Positions 48,440 to 59,213 of a stretch of 64,000 nucleotides of DNA are shown here, in pieces. The DNA is from Candidatus Bathyarchaeota archaeon B24 (lineage in GTDB: Archaea; Thermoproteota; CALKCG01; B24). Below the pieces are notes generated by a model, which searched no databases, was not told where the DNA came from, and was given only the letters and a program-made list of their open reading frames with translations. Each line of letters starts with the position of its first letter. Within the stretch, counting starts at the first letter, position 1. The position numbers and the translations under genes are program-made. Where the stretch lies: positions 35,282 to 99,281 of the forward strand of contig LUCB01000007.1 of NCBI GenBank assembly GCA_001593865.1, given 5' to 3'.

Positions 48440-51268
48440 ATGTCCTTCAAGGGGATCTCCGAGCCTCTGCTCAGGGCTTTAAGGGAGGTTGGCTTAGAGA
48501 AGCCTACGCCTATCCAGGAGAAGGCGATACCGCCTATACTGTCGGGTAAGAACGTTCTGATCGTCGCCCCGACCGGATACGGTAAGACGGAGGCCGCGGT
48601 GATCCCCATACTAGAGGCGTACCTGAGGCTTAGGGAGAAACCCGACGGGATAGCCATCCTATACATAACGCCTCTCAGGGCTTTGAACAGAGACATCTTG
48701 AGGAGGCTTAGGGTGCTGTGCACCAGGGTCGGTTTAGAGGTCGATGTCAGACACGGAGACACAGACGCCCGGGTCAGGAGAAGGCAGTCTCTGAAGCCTC
48801 CGAAGATGCTTATAACGACCCCTGAGACGCTTCAGGCGATCCTGCCTGGGAGGAGGATGAGGAGGCATTTCGAAAGCCTGAGGTGGGTCGTCGTCGACGA
48901 GGTTCATGAGCTACTCGAGAGTAAGCGGGGTATCCAGCTGACCGTCGCGTTGGAGAGGCTTAAAGCCCTTCGTAGATCGAGGCTTCAGATAATCGGCATA
49001 TCGGCTACGGTCGCAGACCCGGAGACTGCCGCGAGGTTCATAGGTGGACCCGACCCCGTCGAACCGGTGGTGCTGGAGGAGTCTAGGGAGGTCAGGGTGG
49101 TGGTGGATAACCCTAAGGCTTTGGACGAGGATTTCAAGATGTCTTCGAGCCTAGCTCTACCGGCTGACGCGGTAGCCCGGATGAGGGTGATAGGGGAGCT
49201 GGCGGGTAAAACGTCTGTACTCGTATTCACGAACACCAGGGAGCACTCGGAGGTCTTAGCCTCCAGGCTGAGGGCTTTAACCCCTGAGCTCAACATAGAT
49301 GTACACCACGGCTCTTTGTCCAGGGAGGTCAGGAGGGAGGCTGAGGAGAGGATCAGGGAGGGTGTGTCCAACGCTTTGATATGCACGAGTAGCATGGAGC
49401 TTGGGGTCGACATAGGCATTCTGGACACGGTCGTCCAGTACATGTCCCCGAGACAGGTGGTCAGGCTCGTCCACAGGATAGGTAGAAGCGGGCATGGCCT
49501 AGACAGGGTGAGCCGAGGACTCATACTTACGGCTTCCCCTGAGGACTCGATGGAGGCCGCTGTGATAGCTAGGAGGATGCTCCTGCATCTTTTGGAGAAT
49601 CCGAGGATCCACGAGTCTGCCTTAGACGTCCTAGCCCACCAGATAGCCGGGCTGGTTCTAGACTTCAGAGAGATAGGTGTGAGGGAGGCGTATGAGATCG
49701 TCAAGAGGGCTTATCCGTATAGGAAGCTGGGGTGGGAGGATTTTGTGAAAACAGTGGAGCTTATGGTCGAGCTTAGAACCGTAAACCTTGTCAGGGATAG
49801 GCTGAGAGCCACCTGGAGGACCCATAGATACTATTACGAGAACCTATCCACGATACCAGATGTCAAGCACTACAGGGTTAAGAACGTCTTAGACGGTAGG
49901 GTGGTCGGGATATTGGACCAAGAGTTCGTAGGCGAAAGAGGCGAGCCGGGGCTCGTGTTCATCATGAAGGGTCAGACGTGGAGGATCCTGAGCGTGGACC
50001 ACGAGAACCTCGTGGTGAACGTCGAACCCTCCACCGAGGTCATAGGGGCCGTCCCGTCGTGGGAGGGGGAGCTCATACCGGTCTCGATGGAGGTCGCCGA
50101 GGAGGTCTACAGGGTCCTAGCGGAGATAGCTAGGGAGCTTAAACACGGCGGAGACCCCTTGAAACCGCTGGCCGCGTATAACCTGACGGAGGAGGCTAGG
50201 AGTAGGATCTTAGAATACGTGAAAGAGCAGCTCGACAGGGGGTTCCCCGTCCCAAGCCCGGATAGGATACTCGTAGAAGCCTTCAGAGACGTCGTGGTTC
50301 TCCACACCCCGTTCGGAGACCTGGTCAACAGGGCCTTGGCGCTCGCTCTGACCGCTCTGCTAAGCAACAGGCTTGGATACGCCGTCGGTTTCCAGACAGA
50401 CCAGTATAGGATATGCCTCATAGGGGTGTCTGGTTTAACATCTGAGGATGTCGCCAGAGAGCTTAGAAGTCTTAAAGCCGAGGAGCTTCCCCTCCTGCTC
50501 GAATCCACGCTACCTGAGACCGGTTTGTTCGCCTGGAGGCTATGGCACGTGGCCGTCAGGTTCGGTATAGTGGCTAGGGGGGCGAACTACAGCGTATCGA
50601 GGGTCAGAGCCCTAGTCGAAACTTACAGGGATACACCCGTCTTCGAAGAGGCCCTGAGGGAGGTTCTGACGGATAAGCTCGACCTAGAGGGGGCTTCCAA
50701 GGTCTTAGACAGGATCTCCAAGGGGAGTATAAGGGTGGAGGTTGTGCCTAGGGGGCTAGCCCCGTCGCCTATGGCCATCCCGATACTCGAGAAGGCTATA
50801 CCCCAGGACGTCTTGAGACCGGCTTACCCGGGTGCTGAGACCCTTAGGATCCTCAAGCAGAGGCTTATGAACACCCGTGTTAAGCTCATATGCGTATACA
50901 ACAACGACTGGGAGACCGTCCTAAGGGTTTCGAACATACCCGAGAGGGTTAGATGCCCCAGGTGCGGCTCGACCCTGATAGCGGTCGTCAGCCCATGGGA
51001 TAGGGATTCGAGGAAGGTGGTCGCCAAGTGGCTGAGGAGGGCTAGGATGAGCCGTGAGGAGAGAAACCTATGGCTTAGCCTATGGCGTAGCGCAAGCCTC
51101 GTCCAAAGCCTAGGTAGGCTGGCTGTGATGGTCATGGCCGGTAGGGGTGTAGGCCCCATGACCGCGTCGAGGATCCTAGGAAAACCCTACAGGAGCGAGG
51201 AAGACCTCTTGACGGAGATACTGAAGGCTGAGATAGAGTACATACGTACGCGGCCGTTCTGGGACTGA
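48440..51268 (+). CDS. Lhr-like superfamily 2 helicase
   Basis: IVAPTGYGKTEAAV; VVDEVHEL; TSSMELGVDIG; VHRIGRSGH; C-terminal Lhr-type extension. Confidence 0.93.
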   Translation: MSFKGISEPLLRALREVGLEKPTPIQEKAIPPILSGKNVLIVAPTGYGKTEAAVIPILEAYLRLREKPDGIAILYITPLRALNRDILRRLRVLCTRVGLEVDVRHGDTDARVRRRQSLKPPKMLITTPETLQAILPGRRMRRHFESLRWVVVDEVHELLESKRGIQLTVALERLKALRRSRLQIIGISATVADPETAARFIGGPDPVEPVVLEESREVRVVVDNPKALDEDFKMSSSLALPADAVARMRVIGELAGKTSVLVFTNTREHSEVLASRLRALTPELNIDVHHGSLSREVRREAEERIREGVSNALICTSSMELGVDIGILDTVVQYMSPRQVVRLVHRIGRSGHGLDRVSRGLILTASPEDSMEAAVIARRMLLHLLENPRIHESALDVLAHQIAGLVLDFREIGVREAYEIVKRAYPYRKLGWEDFVKTVELMVELRTVNLVRDRLRATWRTHRYYYENLSTIPDVKHYRVKNVLDGRVVGILDQEFVGERGEPGLVFIMKGQTWRILSVDHENLVVNVEPSTEVIGAVPSWEGELIPVSMEVAEEVYRVLAEIARELKHGGDPLKPLAAYNLTEEARSRILEYVKEQLDRGFPVPSPDRILVEAFRDVVVLHTPFGDLVNRALALALTALLSNRLGYAVGFQTDQYRICLIGVSGLTSEDVARELRSLKAEELPLLLESTLPETGLFAWRLWHVAVRFGIVARGANYSVSRVRALVETYRDTPVFEEALREVLTDKLDLEGASKVLDRISKGSIRVEVVPRGLAPSPMAIPILEKAIPQDVLRPAYPGAETLRILKQRLMNTRVKLICVYNNDWETVLRVSNIPERVRCPRCGSTLIAVVSPWDRDSRKVVAKWLRRARMSREERNLWLSLWRSASLVQSLGRLAVMVMAGRGVGPMTASRILGKPYRSEEDLLTEILKAEIEYIRTRPFWD

Positions 51269-51281
51269 AAGCGTTAGAGAC

Positions 51282-52307
51282 CTAAAGTAGAAGCTCCTCG
51301 ACTCGGACCGGCGTTCCTCTTCTCCAAGACTCGACAGCCGCCAACGTGACCGCGAGGGTCTTCAACCCCTCCGTTATCGGCACCTCTGTGGGGGAGTCCT
51401 CGACTATGCTCTGGAGGAATTTTCTATCTTCCTCGAGATACGGGTCGACCGTATGCCTGACCTCGACAGTCTCGCTACCCCTATGGATCTTGGTGGACAC
51501 GTAGCTGACCTCGACCTGGATGTTTTTGGCGACTATCTTCAACCCGACGGTTCTCCCAGGCGGTTGAGCCGCGGAAGTGTTGGATATCACACCTACGGCG
51601 CCGTTCTTAAACCTAAGCGTGAAAACACCCACGTCCTCTATATCGAAGTCGGGTATATCCGTGTGGATGAGCGTATCCATCTCCGTGTAGACCCTCTCGA
51701 CCTCGCCGCACAGGTACCTAGCCAGGTCGAATATGTGGGTCGTCTGCTCGACGACTTGACCGCCGCTAAACTCCCTCCTGATCCACCATGGAGCGTCGGG
51801 TATCCCTCCCCACCAATACCCCTCTACAAGCCCTATCCTACCGCCCTCCCTCACGAGCTTCATACGGGCGGTTTGAACACCGTTGAACTGCCTCCACTGG
51901 TATCCGACCCAGCTTTTAACACCATGTCTACCCACGGCGTCGACCATAGACTTAGCCGTCTTCATGTCGAGGGCGATCGGCTTCTCCAAGAAGACGTTAA
52001 CCCCGTTTTCAGCCGCCACGACCACCTCATCCCTATGGGCAAACGGAGGTATGCATATCCACACGGCGTCAAGCTTCTCCCTCTCGAACATCTCATAGTA
52101 GTCGGTGTAGACCGTCGCACCCCCTATCCTCTCGGCGAAGGATAAGGCCTTAGACTTATCGACGTCGCAAAACGCTATAGGCTTGACCCCTAGCTTGACC
52201 AGCTGGTTTAGGTGGTGGCTGGCTATGCCGCCGCACCCGATGAAGCCGACGCTGAGACCCGTTATACCGGGTTCCTCCTCAGCGGCTTTCTCCTCCACGA
52301 CGACCAT
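51282..52307 (-). CDS. Gfo/Idh/MocA family oxidoreductase
   Basis: VGFIGCGGIASHHLNQL; NVFLEKPIALDM. Confidence 0.92.
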   Translation of the reverse strand: MVVVEEKAAEEEPGITGLSVGFIGCGGIASHHLNQLVKLGVKPIAFCDVDKSKALSFAERIGGATVYTDYYEMFEREKLDAVWICIPPFAHRDEVVVAAENGVNVFLEKPIALDMKTAKSMVDAVGRHGVKSWVGYQWRQFNGVQTARMKLVREGGRIGLVEGYWWGGIPDAPWWIRREFSGGQVVEQTTHIFDLARYLCGEVERVYTEMDTLIHTDIPDFDIEDVGVFTLRFKNGAVGVISNTSAAQPPGRTVGLKIVAKNIQVEVSYVSTKIHRGSETVEVRHTVDPYLEEDRKFLQSIVEDSPTEVPITEGLKTLAVTLAAVESWRRGTPVRVEELLL

Positions 52308-52323
52308 TCATTCACCTCCTTCC

Positions 52324-53721
52324 TTAGACGACCACGGGCTTTATGCCCAGGAATCTACAGGCCTCGAGTATCTCACGGGTGTAGTCTCCATGGATCATGC
52401 TGGCGTGATGTACGAAACCCTCCTCCACCAAAACCCTGTAAAGCCTGTCTAGGTCCTCCACCTCGACCCAGCTGTAGGAGCCTCTGGTGTAGAGCGGCTC
52501 CTCCACGACCCTGCCCTTGGTTATGAGGAGCTTAAACTCCCCGTCGTACTCGGCCAGCCTATTTATCGTCACGACCCCCGGCTTAAGCCTGAACTCCCCG
52601 GTCCCATAGGTCTTCTCGACCCCGAGCTGTCTACAGATTATGCTGTGGTATCTCAGCTTCACGGGGCAACCCTGGCATGCGAGCGAAGGCGGGGCGTTCC
52701 CGCAGTGCCATAGGAGGACGAGGTTATCCTTCTCAGGATGCCTTATGGTCCAGTCGACGAAGTGCGGAGGCGTGGTCTCGAGCGACGCCAGGTACTGGAT
52801 AAGCATGGTTAAAGCCCCATAGATGTCTGATTCGCAGGCCGTGATCAGGCCTGAATCCGTAAGCCTCCCCAAGATGTGGCAGACGACTATGCCGTACATC
52901 TGCTGGAACTCGAGCCAGCATCTTATACCGGCGGCCGATAGTTTCTTATCCCTGAAAATCCGTCTCAGAACGGTCTCGACCTTCGCCATGAGCTTAAGCT
53001 TCTCAGAGGGTATCTCAGACGCGTCTGCCCTCTTCTTGAGGTCTTCTAAAACCTCTAGAAGCTCAGGGTCCCCGTCTTCCAGAGCCTCTACGTCTAGGGC
53101 TACCTGGGATAAATCCACCGGGACAAGCTTCTGGCCGAAGGATTTTATCATAGCCACCTCGTCGAAGCTACAGGTCTCGAAGCGCTCAGGCCTCAGACCT
53201 ATAAGCCCTATGTTAGCCCCCTTAAAACCACCCACTATCGAGCATACACGCATGAAACGCTCGACTCCTTCCCTGAAAACCTCGTCCTCAGGGTATACGA
53301 CTCCTAGAAAACTGAAGGGTAAACCTCTCCTATACAGGGCTGAGGTAAGTGAGAGGGTTCCGCAGAAGCTGTCAGACTTCCTGAAGCCCTCCGGGCTTAT
53401 AGGAGGCTCCTTGGTCGCAAACACCATTATAGGCTTCCTCAAAGCGTCGGCTATCCTAGCACCGGCGACTTCATCCCCGAACGTCATCGTGCCCAGAAGC
53501 AGCCCGTCGACCCCTCTGCTCTTGAAGAGCTCGATGACCTTATCGGCGTCCTCGTCGTCCCTCACAAGACCCCCCTTCGTAAAGTTCTCGTCGGGATATA
53601 CGAGGTCTAGGTTTTCGACCTCAGATAAAGCGTCGAGAAACCTCCTCCTAAGCTCCACAGCCCAGTCCTCGTCGAAAGGCTCCCTATGCAGGGGTACAAA
53701 ACCTAACGTTATCTTCCTCAA
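52324..53721 (-). CDS. L-fucose/L-arabinose isomerase-like protein
   Basis: VDGLLLGTMTFGDE; ACESDIYGALTMLI; LVLLWHCGNAP. Confidence 0.8.
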   Translation of the reverse strand: MRKITLGFVPLHREPFDEDWAVELRRRFLDALSEVENLDLVYPDENFTKGGLVRDDEDADKVIELFKSRGVDGLLLGTMTFGDEVAGARIADALRKPIMVFATKEPPISPEGFRKSDSFCGTLSLTSALYRRGLPFSFLGVVYPEDEVFREGVERFMRVCSIVGGFKGANIGLIGLRPERFETCSFDEVAMIKSFGQKLVPVDLSQVALDVEALEDGDPELLEVLEDLKKRADASEIPSEKLKLMAKVETVLRRIFRDKKLSAAGIRCWLEFQQMYGIVVCHILGRLTDSGLITACESDIYGALTMLIQYLASLETTPPHFVDWTIRHPEKDNLVLLWHCGNAPPSLACQGCPVKLRYHSIICRQLGVEKTYGTGEFRLKPGVVTINRLAEYDGEFKLLITKGRVVEEPLYTRGSYSWVEVEDLDRLYRVLVEEGFVHHASMIHGDYTREILEACRFLGIKPVVV

Positions 53722-53775
53722 TCAAGCACCTCCTAGCTAAGGTTTAGCGTCTTCTTTAGACTTAAATATAACCTT

Positions 53776-54657
53776 CTAACGTGGTTTAAAAGCCAACACC
53801 GCCGATATCTCCGACCTTCTCCTAGCCGTAAACCCGGCTTTCTCAAGCCGCCCCTTGACACCCCCCATGATATCCTTACCCCTTCTGTAGCCTGGCTGCC
53901 CCGTGTAGTGCACCAAGACGCCTCCAGGTTTTAGGACACGGTATAGCTCCCTGTAGAAGCTTAGACTGTACAGCTCTCCGGCCAGCGCAAGCCTAGGGGG
54001 GTCGTGGATCACCTTGTCGAAGGAACCGTCTTCAAGCTCCTCGACGACCCTTGAAGCATCCCCCAGGATTATAGAGACCCTCCGGTCTTCAAGCCACCTA
54101 CTCCATGGGTTGTAGCATGCCATCTCGAGGACGTTGGGGTCCTTCTCTATGCTTAGAACCGCGTTTGCACCCATCTTCAACGCCCATATCGCTGTGTAGC
54201 CCAGCCCCGTGCACACGTCTAGAACCCTGTCACCCCTCCTCACCGAGAGGAGCCTGACCTTGGCTTCCGAGTCTCTCCAAGGGGTTATACCGGAGACCCT
54301 GTGCATGTGTATGCCGTTTATCTCTATCGTAGGCGCCTCTCTAGGGGCTACGCACCTAAGCTTGTAATAGCTCCCGGCGGAGTACCATGCGAGTTTCCTG
54401 AGCGACCCGTTTATCACCGCGTAGACCGCTCTATCGTCTTCAAGCACTGTCTCCAAGTCCTCAAGCCGGACCTTCGAGCCGCGTACAACCGCGTATCCCT
54501 CCTCTACGACCACCCGTTCTTCGGATAGACCCATGTCTAGCGTGACCGAGACCTCACCCCTAGGAGCCGCGTTCAAAATCCTCCCGGCGACATAGCTGGT
54601 TAAGACTGGAAGACCCTTAAACCGGTACTCGAAAACCTTGTAGAGCTCTCTAGACAA
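53776..54657 (-). CDS. Class I SAM-dependent methyltransferase
   Basis: GDRVLDVCTGLGYTAIWAL; FDKVIHDPPR; LYRVLKPGGVLVHY. Confidence 0.85.
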   Translation of the reverse strand: MSRELYKVFEYRFKGLPVLTSYVAGRILNAAPRGEVSVTLDMGLSEERVVVEEGYAVVRGSKVRLEDLETVLEDDRAVYAVINGSLRKLAWYSAGSYYKLRCVAPREAPTIEINGIHMHRVSGITPWRDSEAKVRLLSVRRGDRVLDVCTGLGYTAIWALKMGANAVLSIEKDPNVLEMACYNPWSRWLEDRRVSIILGDASRVVEELEDGSFDKVIHDPPRLALAGELYSLSFYRELYRVLKPGGVLVHYTGQPGYRRGKDIMGGVKGRLEKAGFTARRRSEISAVLAFKPR

Positions 54658-54757
54658 GACTTCTCCGAGAAACTATTCGGTTTACAAGGGTATATGAACG
54701 ATCCGGGACGGAAAGTTCTTTAAACAGAAGGCTCCTCTACTCTCTGGGTACAGGGTC

Positions 54758-55525
54758 ATGGAGATTCCCATAGGGGTGTATCCTAAAAGACGGAGGTATA
54801 AGCCAGTCGCGACGTGGACACTCACGGTCGTCAACGTAGTCGTGTTCATCTACCTAGCGGCGAACGGGCTTCTAGACGAGGCCGTAGCGGCCTATGGTCT
54901 TGTACCGGCGTATATCTTGGAGGGGAGGCGCCTCTACACGGTGTTAACGTCGATGTTTCTACACGGAGGGCTCATGCACCTCGCGGGTAATATGATGTAC
55001 CTAGTCGTCTTCGGCTCAGGCATAGAGGCTAGGCTCGGGAGGGCGAGGTTCCTACTCCTCTACCTCCTATCGGGCATACTAGCGTCCGTAGCGCATATGG
55101 TGATCCTGCTACTCTTCACAGAGCCCATCGTCGTATACGGCCCCATGGGCGCCACGGTATACGACCCCCTTGAGACGCCCTGCGTAGGAGCGTCTGGGGC
55201 CATATCCGGCCTCCTAGGAGCCTACCTACTGCTCTTCCCCAACGCGAACCTGAGGGTCCTGACTTTCATAGGTATGATCCCTGTTGTCATAAGCATACCG
55301 GCCGTGCTGTTCATAGGGTTCTGGTTCCTATACCAGCTATACATGGGCTATGTGTCGCTGCTACTACCTGCCCCGTTCTTCTCAGGTGTCGCGTTCTGGG
55401 CTCACATCGGAGGCTTCGTAGCAGGTCTGGTGGTGACCCCCATGATAGGGAGAAAGGCTAGACGCAGGAGGAGGGTGCTGATAGATAGACGTGGAAGAGT
55501 ATGGTACGAGATACCCGTCGACTGA
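54758..55525 (+). CDS. Rhomboid family intramembrane serine protease
   Basis: FLHGGLMHLAGNMMYL; CVGASGAISGLLGAY; FWAHIGGFVAG. Confidence 0.95.
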   Translation: MEIPIGVYPKRRRYKPVATWTLTVVNVVVFIYLAANGLLDEAVAAYGLVPAYILEGRRLYTVLTSMFLHGGLMHLAGNMMYLVVFGSGIEARLGRARFLLLYLLSGILASVAHMVILLLFTEPIVVYGPMGATVYDPLETPCVGASGAISGLLGAYLLLFPNANLRVLTFIGMIPVVISIPAVLFIGFWFLYQLYMGYVSLLLPAPFFSGVAFWAHIGGFVAGLVVTPMIGRKARRRRRVLIDRRGRVWYEIPVD

Positions 55526-55534
55526 CCTTAGTCC

Positions 55535-56716
55535 TTAAGCCCTTTCACCCGTCTGACTTTCACGCTTCCCGCTCAGAAGCGTATAGCCCATCCTTATGAG
55601 CGGAGGGGTTATCAGGGTCGACCCGAGCGAGACAACTATGAGTATTAGATAAGCCTGCTGGTTCAGGATGCCCAGCGAAAGACCGTACTGAGCGAACAGC
55701 AGCCCCACCTCACCCCTAGGTATCATGTTCAAACCGACTATCAAAGCCTCCCTAGCCGTTAGACCACCGGCCATGGCCCCTAGACTACACCCCACTATCT
55801 TACCCAAAGCCGCTACCGTTATGAAGAGTAAAGTCATCAAAGCCACCTCACCGAACAGACGGACATCTACGTGCATACCCATACAAAAAACATAGGAGTC
55901 AATATCTGAGAAAGCGGTCTGATATCGTTTGCTATCCCCTCTTTATGCTTAGTCTCAGCAAATAGGAAGCCGCCGAGAAGCGCACCTAGGATCGCTGCTA
56001 ATCCTGTATGCTCTGCGAGATAGGCTGTTACGATCGCCGTCGCGACCGCCATACTAAGCAAAACTCCTCTAATCTTGAATCTCTCAGCGATGTAGTCTAT
56101 AACTCTGGGAAATATTTTCACACCGATTCCTAGGAAAACGCCGAAAAAAGTCAACGTCGACACTATGGTAGTTGTTAATTCCTCAACCCCTATAGCTCCT
56201 TTAAGATTTATACTAACCAGCATGGTTAGGATTAACAAGCCGAGCACATCGTCTATTATAGCTGCGCCAAGAGTGCATCTAGACTCTCTAAGATGAAGTT
56301 TACCCATATCCGATAACGTTCTGACAGATATCCCGATGCTCGTTGCCGTCAGAGCCGATGCCATAAACAAGGCAACCATTACATCCAGGTTAAGGGCTAT
56401 CAAAACAGCATATCCGATTATGAAGGGTGTTACAAGACCTCCTATCGCCACGTAAAGAGAGGATTTACCTACGGCCATCAATGCTCTGACATCCGATTCC
56501 AGCCCCACCTCGAATAGTAGGAGTATGGCGCCCATCTCGGCCAGCATGTCGAAAAGCCTACTGGGGTGGATCAGCGAGAGGACGCTGGGCCCTAGGAGCA
56601 TGCCAGCTATAAGCTCGCCTAAGACGTCAGGCTGGCCGAGCTTTCTCATGACGGCCCCGCAGACTTTAGCCGCCAGTAGGAAACTCCAGCAGGGGGTCGG
56701 TGGGTATGGCTTCCAT
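55535..56716 (-). pseudogene. CPA2-type Na+/H+ antiporter with two apparent frameshifts
   Basis: Pieces 55867..56649 and 55535..55882 join across a T6 tract (..TPMFF/(C)MGMHVDVR..); the N terminus MEAIPTDPLLEF/LLAAKVCGAVMRKLGQ joins across one extra C. Confidence 0.75.
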
Positions 56717-56752
56717 ACTTAAGCTAAGGGTTGTTCGTCAAATTTATAAACC

Positions 56753-57106
56753 TTGATCATCCATCTCAAAGATAAGAGAGGCTTGAGCGAGGAGAAATAT
56801 CCGACTTACGAGGCTGAGTTAGACCTCGAAGATGTCAAGGTCGAGGATGCGTTGAACGCCATAAGAGAGGTCTGCCGTAAGCTATCGTTCGAGGAGCGGC
56901 TTAACTACCTAGAGGCGAGTAGAAGGGGGCCCAGCGTGATAGAGTTTATATGCGGAGACGAGAGGGTGCTCGTCGCGATCCTAGAGAACGAGCGTAAGGT
57001 AAGGTTGTCCTTCACCGTGCCTAAAGAAAAGTATAGACGGCTCATAGACGAGCTTAAAAACGCCTTAAACTCCTCCATAGCCGACAAGATCAAGATACAC
57101 CTGTGA
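56753..57106 (+). CDS. Hypothetical protein
   Basis: Open frame of 117 aa. Confidence 0.5.
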   Translation: MIIHLKDKRGLSEEKYPTYEAELDLEDVKVEDALNAIREVCRKLSFEERLNYLEASRRGPSVIEFICGDERVLVAILENERKVRLSFTVPKEKYRRLIDELKNALNSSIADKIKIHL

Positions 57107-57215
57107 GCGTTCCGAAACCTCGTTTAAATACCTTAGCGGCTGGTCTGGAGGTTTTAACGACATCCGAGATATGAGACGCGAGCTACTTGACTATCTATCT
57201 TAAGAGAAATGGAGC

Positions 57216-57647
57216 ATGCTTATATGGTCGATGGAAGGCTATATAGATGGGGATAGGGTGGTATCTCGGGCTACTGATTGGTTAAGGCAGGCTTTGAGAG
57301 ACTTGGAGCATGCCAAGAGATCTGTGGAGCTTGGCGACTATGAGTGGGCGTGCTTCGCAGCTCAGCAAGCTGCGGAAAAAGCCGTTAAAGCACTGTATCA
57401 GAAGCTAGGTATAGAGGTCTGGGGTCACTCCATATCACGGATGCTTGAGGCGCTACCTGAGGATCATAAGCCGCCGGGTGGGGCAGTGGGGAAGGCTAAA
57501 GAGCTTGACAGACATTATATTCCTACGAGGTATCCGAACTTCCACCCAGAAGGGGCGCCTATGGACTACTATACAAGAGAGGACGCGGAGAGGGCGGTTA
57601 GATATGCGGAAGAAATCGTCGAATTCTGCAGAGGTAAGGTTCTTTAA
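57216..57647 (+). CDS. HEPN domain protein
   Basis: ATDWLRQALRDLEHAKRSVELGDYEWACFAAQQAAEKAVKAL. Confidence 0.92.
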   Translation: MLIWSMEGYIDGDRVVSRATDWLRQALRDLEHAKRSVELGDYEWACFAAQQAAEKAVKALYQKLGIEVWGHSISRMLEALPEDHKPPGGAVGKAKELDRHYIPTRYPNFHPEGAPMDYYTREDAERAVRYAEEIVEFCRGKVL

Positions 57648-58023
57648 ACTAGATTACGAGAAGGTTTTAGAAGAGCTTAGGGAGTACGCTAGGAAAGCGG
57701 TGGATAGAGGAGCTAGGACTGTGATTTTAATAGGGTCGCTTGCGAGGGGCGACTACACCGCGTTTTCAGACGCAGACGTCGTTATCGTATCGGACAACGT
57801 CCCTGAGAGGTTTCTGGACCGTATAACCGATTTCATAGACCCAACGCTGTCGGTCGACGTAGAGCCGAGGGTATACACCAGCAGGGAACTACTGAAGATG
57901 GCGGAGGAGGGTAAGAAACTCGTCAGAGAGATCCTAGAGTATGGGAAGCTCTTAGCGGGGGACGAGAGCATAATTGAAGCGGTTAGAGAAGCCCTAGAAC
58001 ATAAGCCTCTTGAGCGAGGCTAG
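57604..58023 (+). CDS. MNT-type nucleotidyltransferase
   Basis: VILIGSLARGDYTAFSDADVVIVSD (GSxxRGxxxxxSDxD); overlaps HEPN gene; internal ATG preferred over the ORF-track start. Confidence 0.9.
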   Translation: MRKKSSNSAEVRFFKLDYEKVLEELREYARKAVDRGARTVILIGSLARGDYTAFSDADVVIVSDNVPERFLDRITDFIDPTLSVDVEPRVYTSRELLKMAEEGKKLVREILEYGKLLAGDESIIEAVREALEHKPLERG

Positions 58024-58069
58024 GCTCTGTCTAACTCGTCTAAGACCTCGTCTAGGATGGCTAGGGCCT

Positions 58070-59200
58070 TTAGGATCTGATCACTAGCGGCGGGAGGAAC
58101 CTCAGTATGTTTCTCCCGGAGTACAGGGTTATCAAGCCCCTTTCCAGGCTTTTCATGAGTATATTCTTCACGTCGAACCGTAGTTCGGCGGCCCTCATCA
58201 AACCGAGACCCCTGACCTCCCTGAGACACCTATGTTTTTGCTTAAGCCTCTCCAATCCTTCCCCGAAGACCTTCCCCAATCGCCTAGCCCTACCCGGTAG
58301 GTCTTCCTCGACTATTATGTCCAGGACCGCGGAGGCGGCGGCGCAGGCGACCGGGTTACCGCCGAAGGTGCTCGTATGGTCCCCACGCTTGAGGCTTCGA
58401 GCAACCTCATCCCGGGCAAGTGTAGCACCCATAGGTACTCCGCCGGCCAACCCCTTGGCTACGCACATGATATCAGGCTCCACATTCCAATGCTGGCAGG
58501 CCCACATGGCTCCGGTGCGTCCGAGCCCCGTCTGGATCTCGTCCACGATCAGCAAAGCCCCCTTACTATCGCAGAGCTCACGTAGACCCCTAAGGTAATC
58601 GTCCGGGGGAAGCTTTACACCGCTTTCGCCTTGAATAGGCTCGACTATGAAAGCCATCGTGTCTTCGTCGACGGCCTTCTCAGCCCTCTCTAGGTTCCCG
58701 TAAGGCACGAACTCCACGTTTTTCAAAAGTAGGGGTTGGAAGGGGCGCCTATACCTGGGGTTCCAGGTCACCGATAGGGCGCCTATGGTCTTTCCGTGGA
58801 ATCCACCCATAGTCGAGACTATCTTAGACCGCTCTGTGTATCTTCTAGCCATCTTTATAGCGGCTTCGACCGCCTCGGCACCGCTACTGCAGAGATAAGC
58901 CTTCTCGAGACCCTTAGGCGCCGCCTTCAGAAGCTTCTCCAAAAGCTGCGCCCTCACCTCGTTGTAGAGGCTCGGGTGGCATATCATGAGCCTCTCGGCC
59001 TGATGCTTGACTGCTTCGACCAGCTTAGGATGGCAGTGTCCGACGACCGCTACGCCGTATCCACCCATGAGGTCTATATACTCCCTACCCTCCACGTCCC
59101 ATAAGGTTGCTCCCTCGCCACGGGCCACCGCGACCGGGTACCTGAAGTACACGTCCACCAGATACCTGCTCTCTAGGCCTATGACATCCTCAGTTTTCAC
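58070..59200 (-). CDS. lysJ: Acetylornithine/LysW-aminoadipate semialdehyde aminotransferase
   Basis: DLMGGYGVAVVGHCHPKLVEAV; ADEIQTGLGRTG-like VDEIQTGLGRTG; HTSTFGGNPVACAA. Confidence 0.92.
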   Translation of the reverse strand: MKTEDVIGLESRYLVDVYFRYPVAVARGEGATLWDVEGREYIDLMGGYGVAVVGHCHPKLVEAVKHQAERLMICHPSLYNEVRAQLLEKLLKAAPKGLEKAYLCSSGAEAVEAAIKMARRYTERSKIVSTMGGFHGKTIGALSVTWNPRYRRPFQPLLLKNVEFVPYGNLERAEKAVDEDTMAFIVEPIQGESGVKLPPDDYLRGLRELCDSKGALLIVDEIQTGLGRTGAMWACQHWNVEPDIMCVAKGLAGGVPMGATLARDEVARSLKRGDHTSTFGGNPVACAAASAVLDIIVEEDLPGRARRLGKVFGEGLERLKQKHRCLREVRGLGLMRAAELRFDVKNILMKSLERGLITLYSGRNILRFLPPLVIRS

Positions 59201-59213
59201 GTGAACAAGCCCC

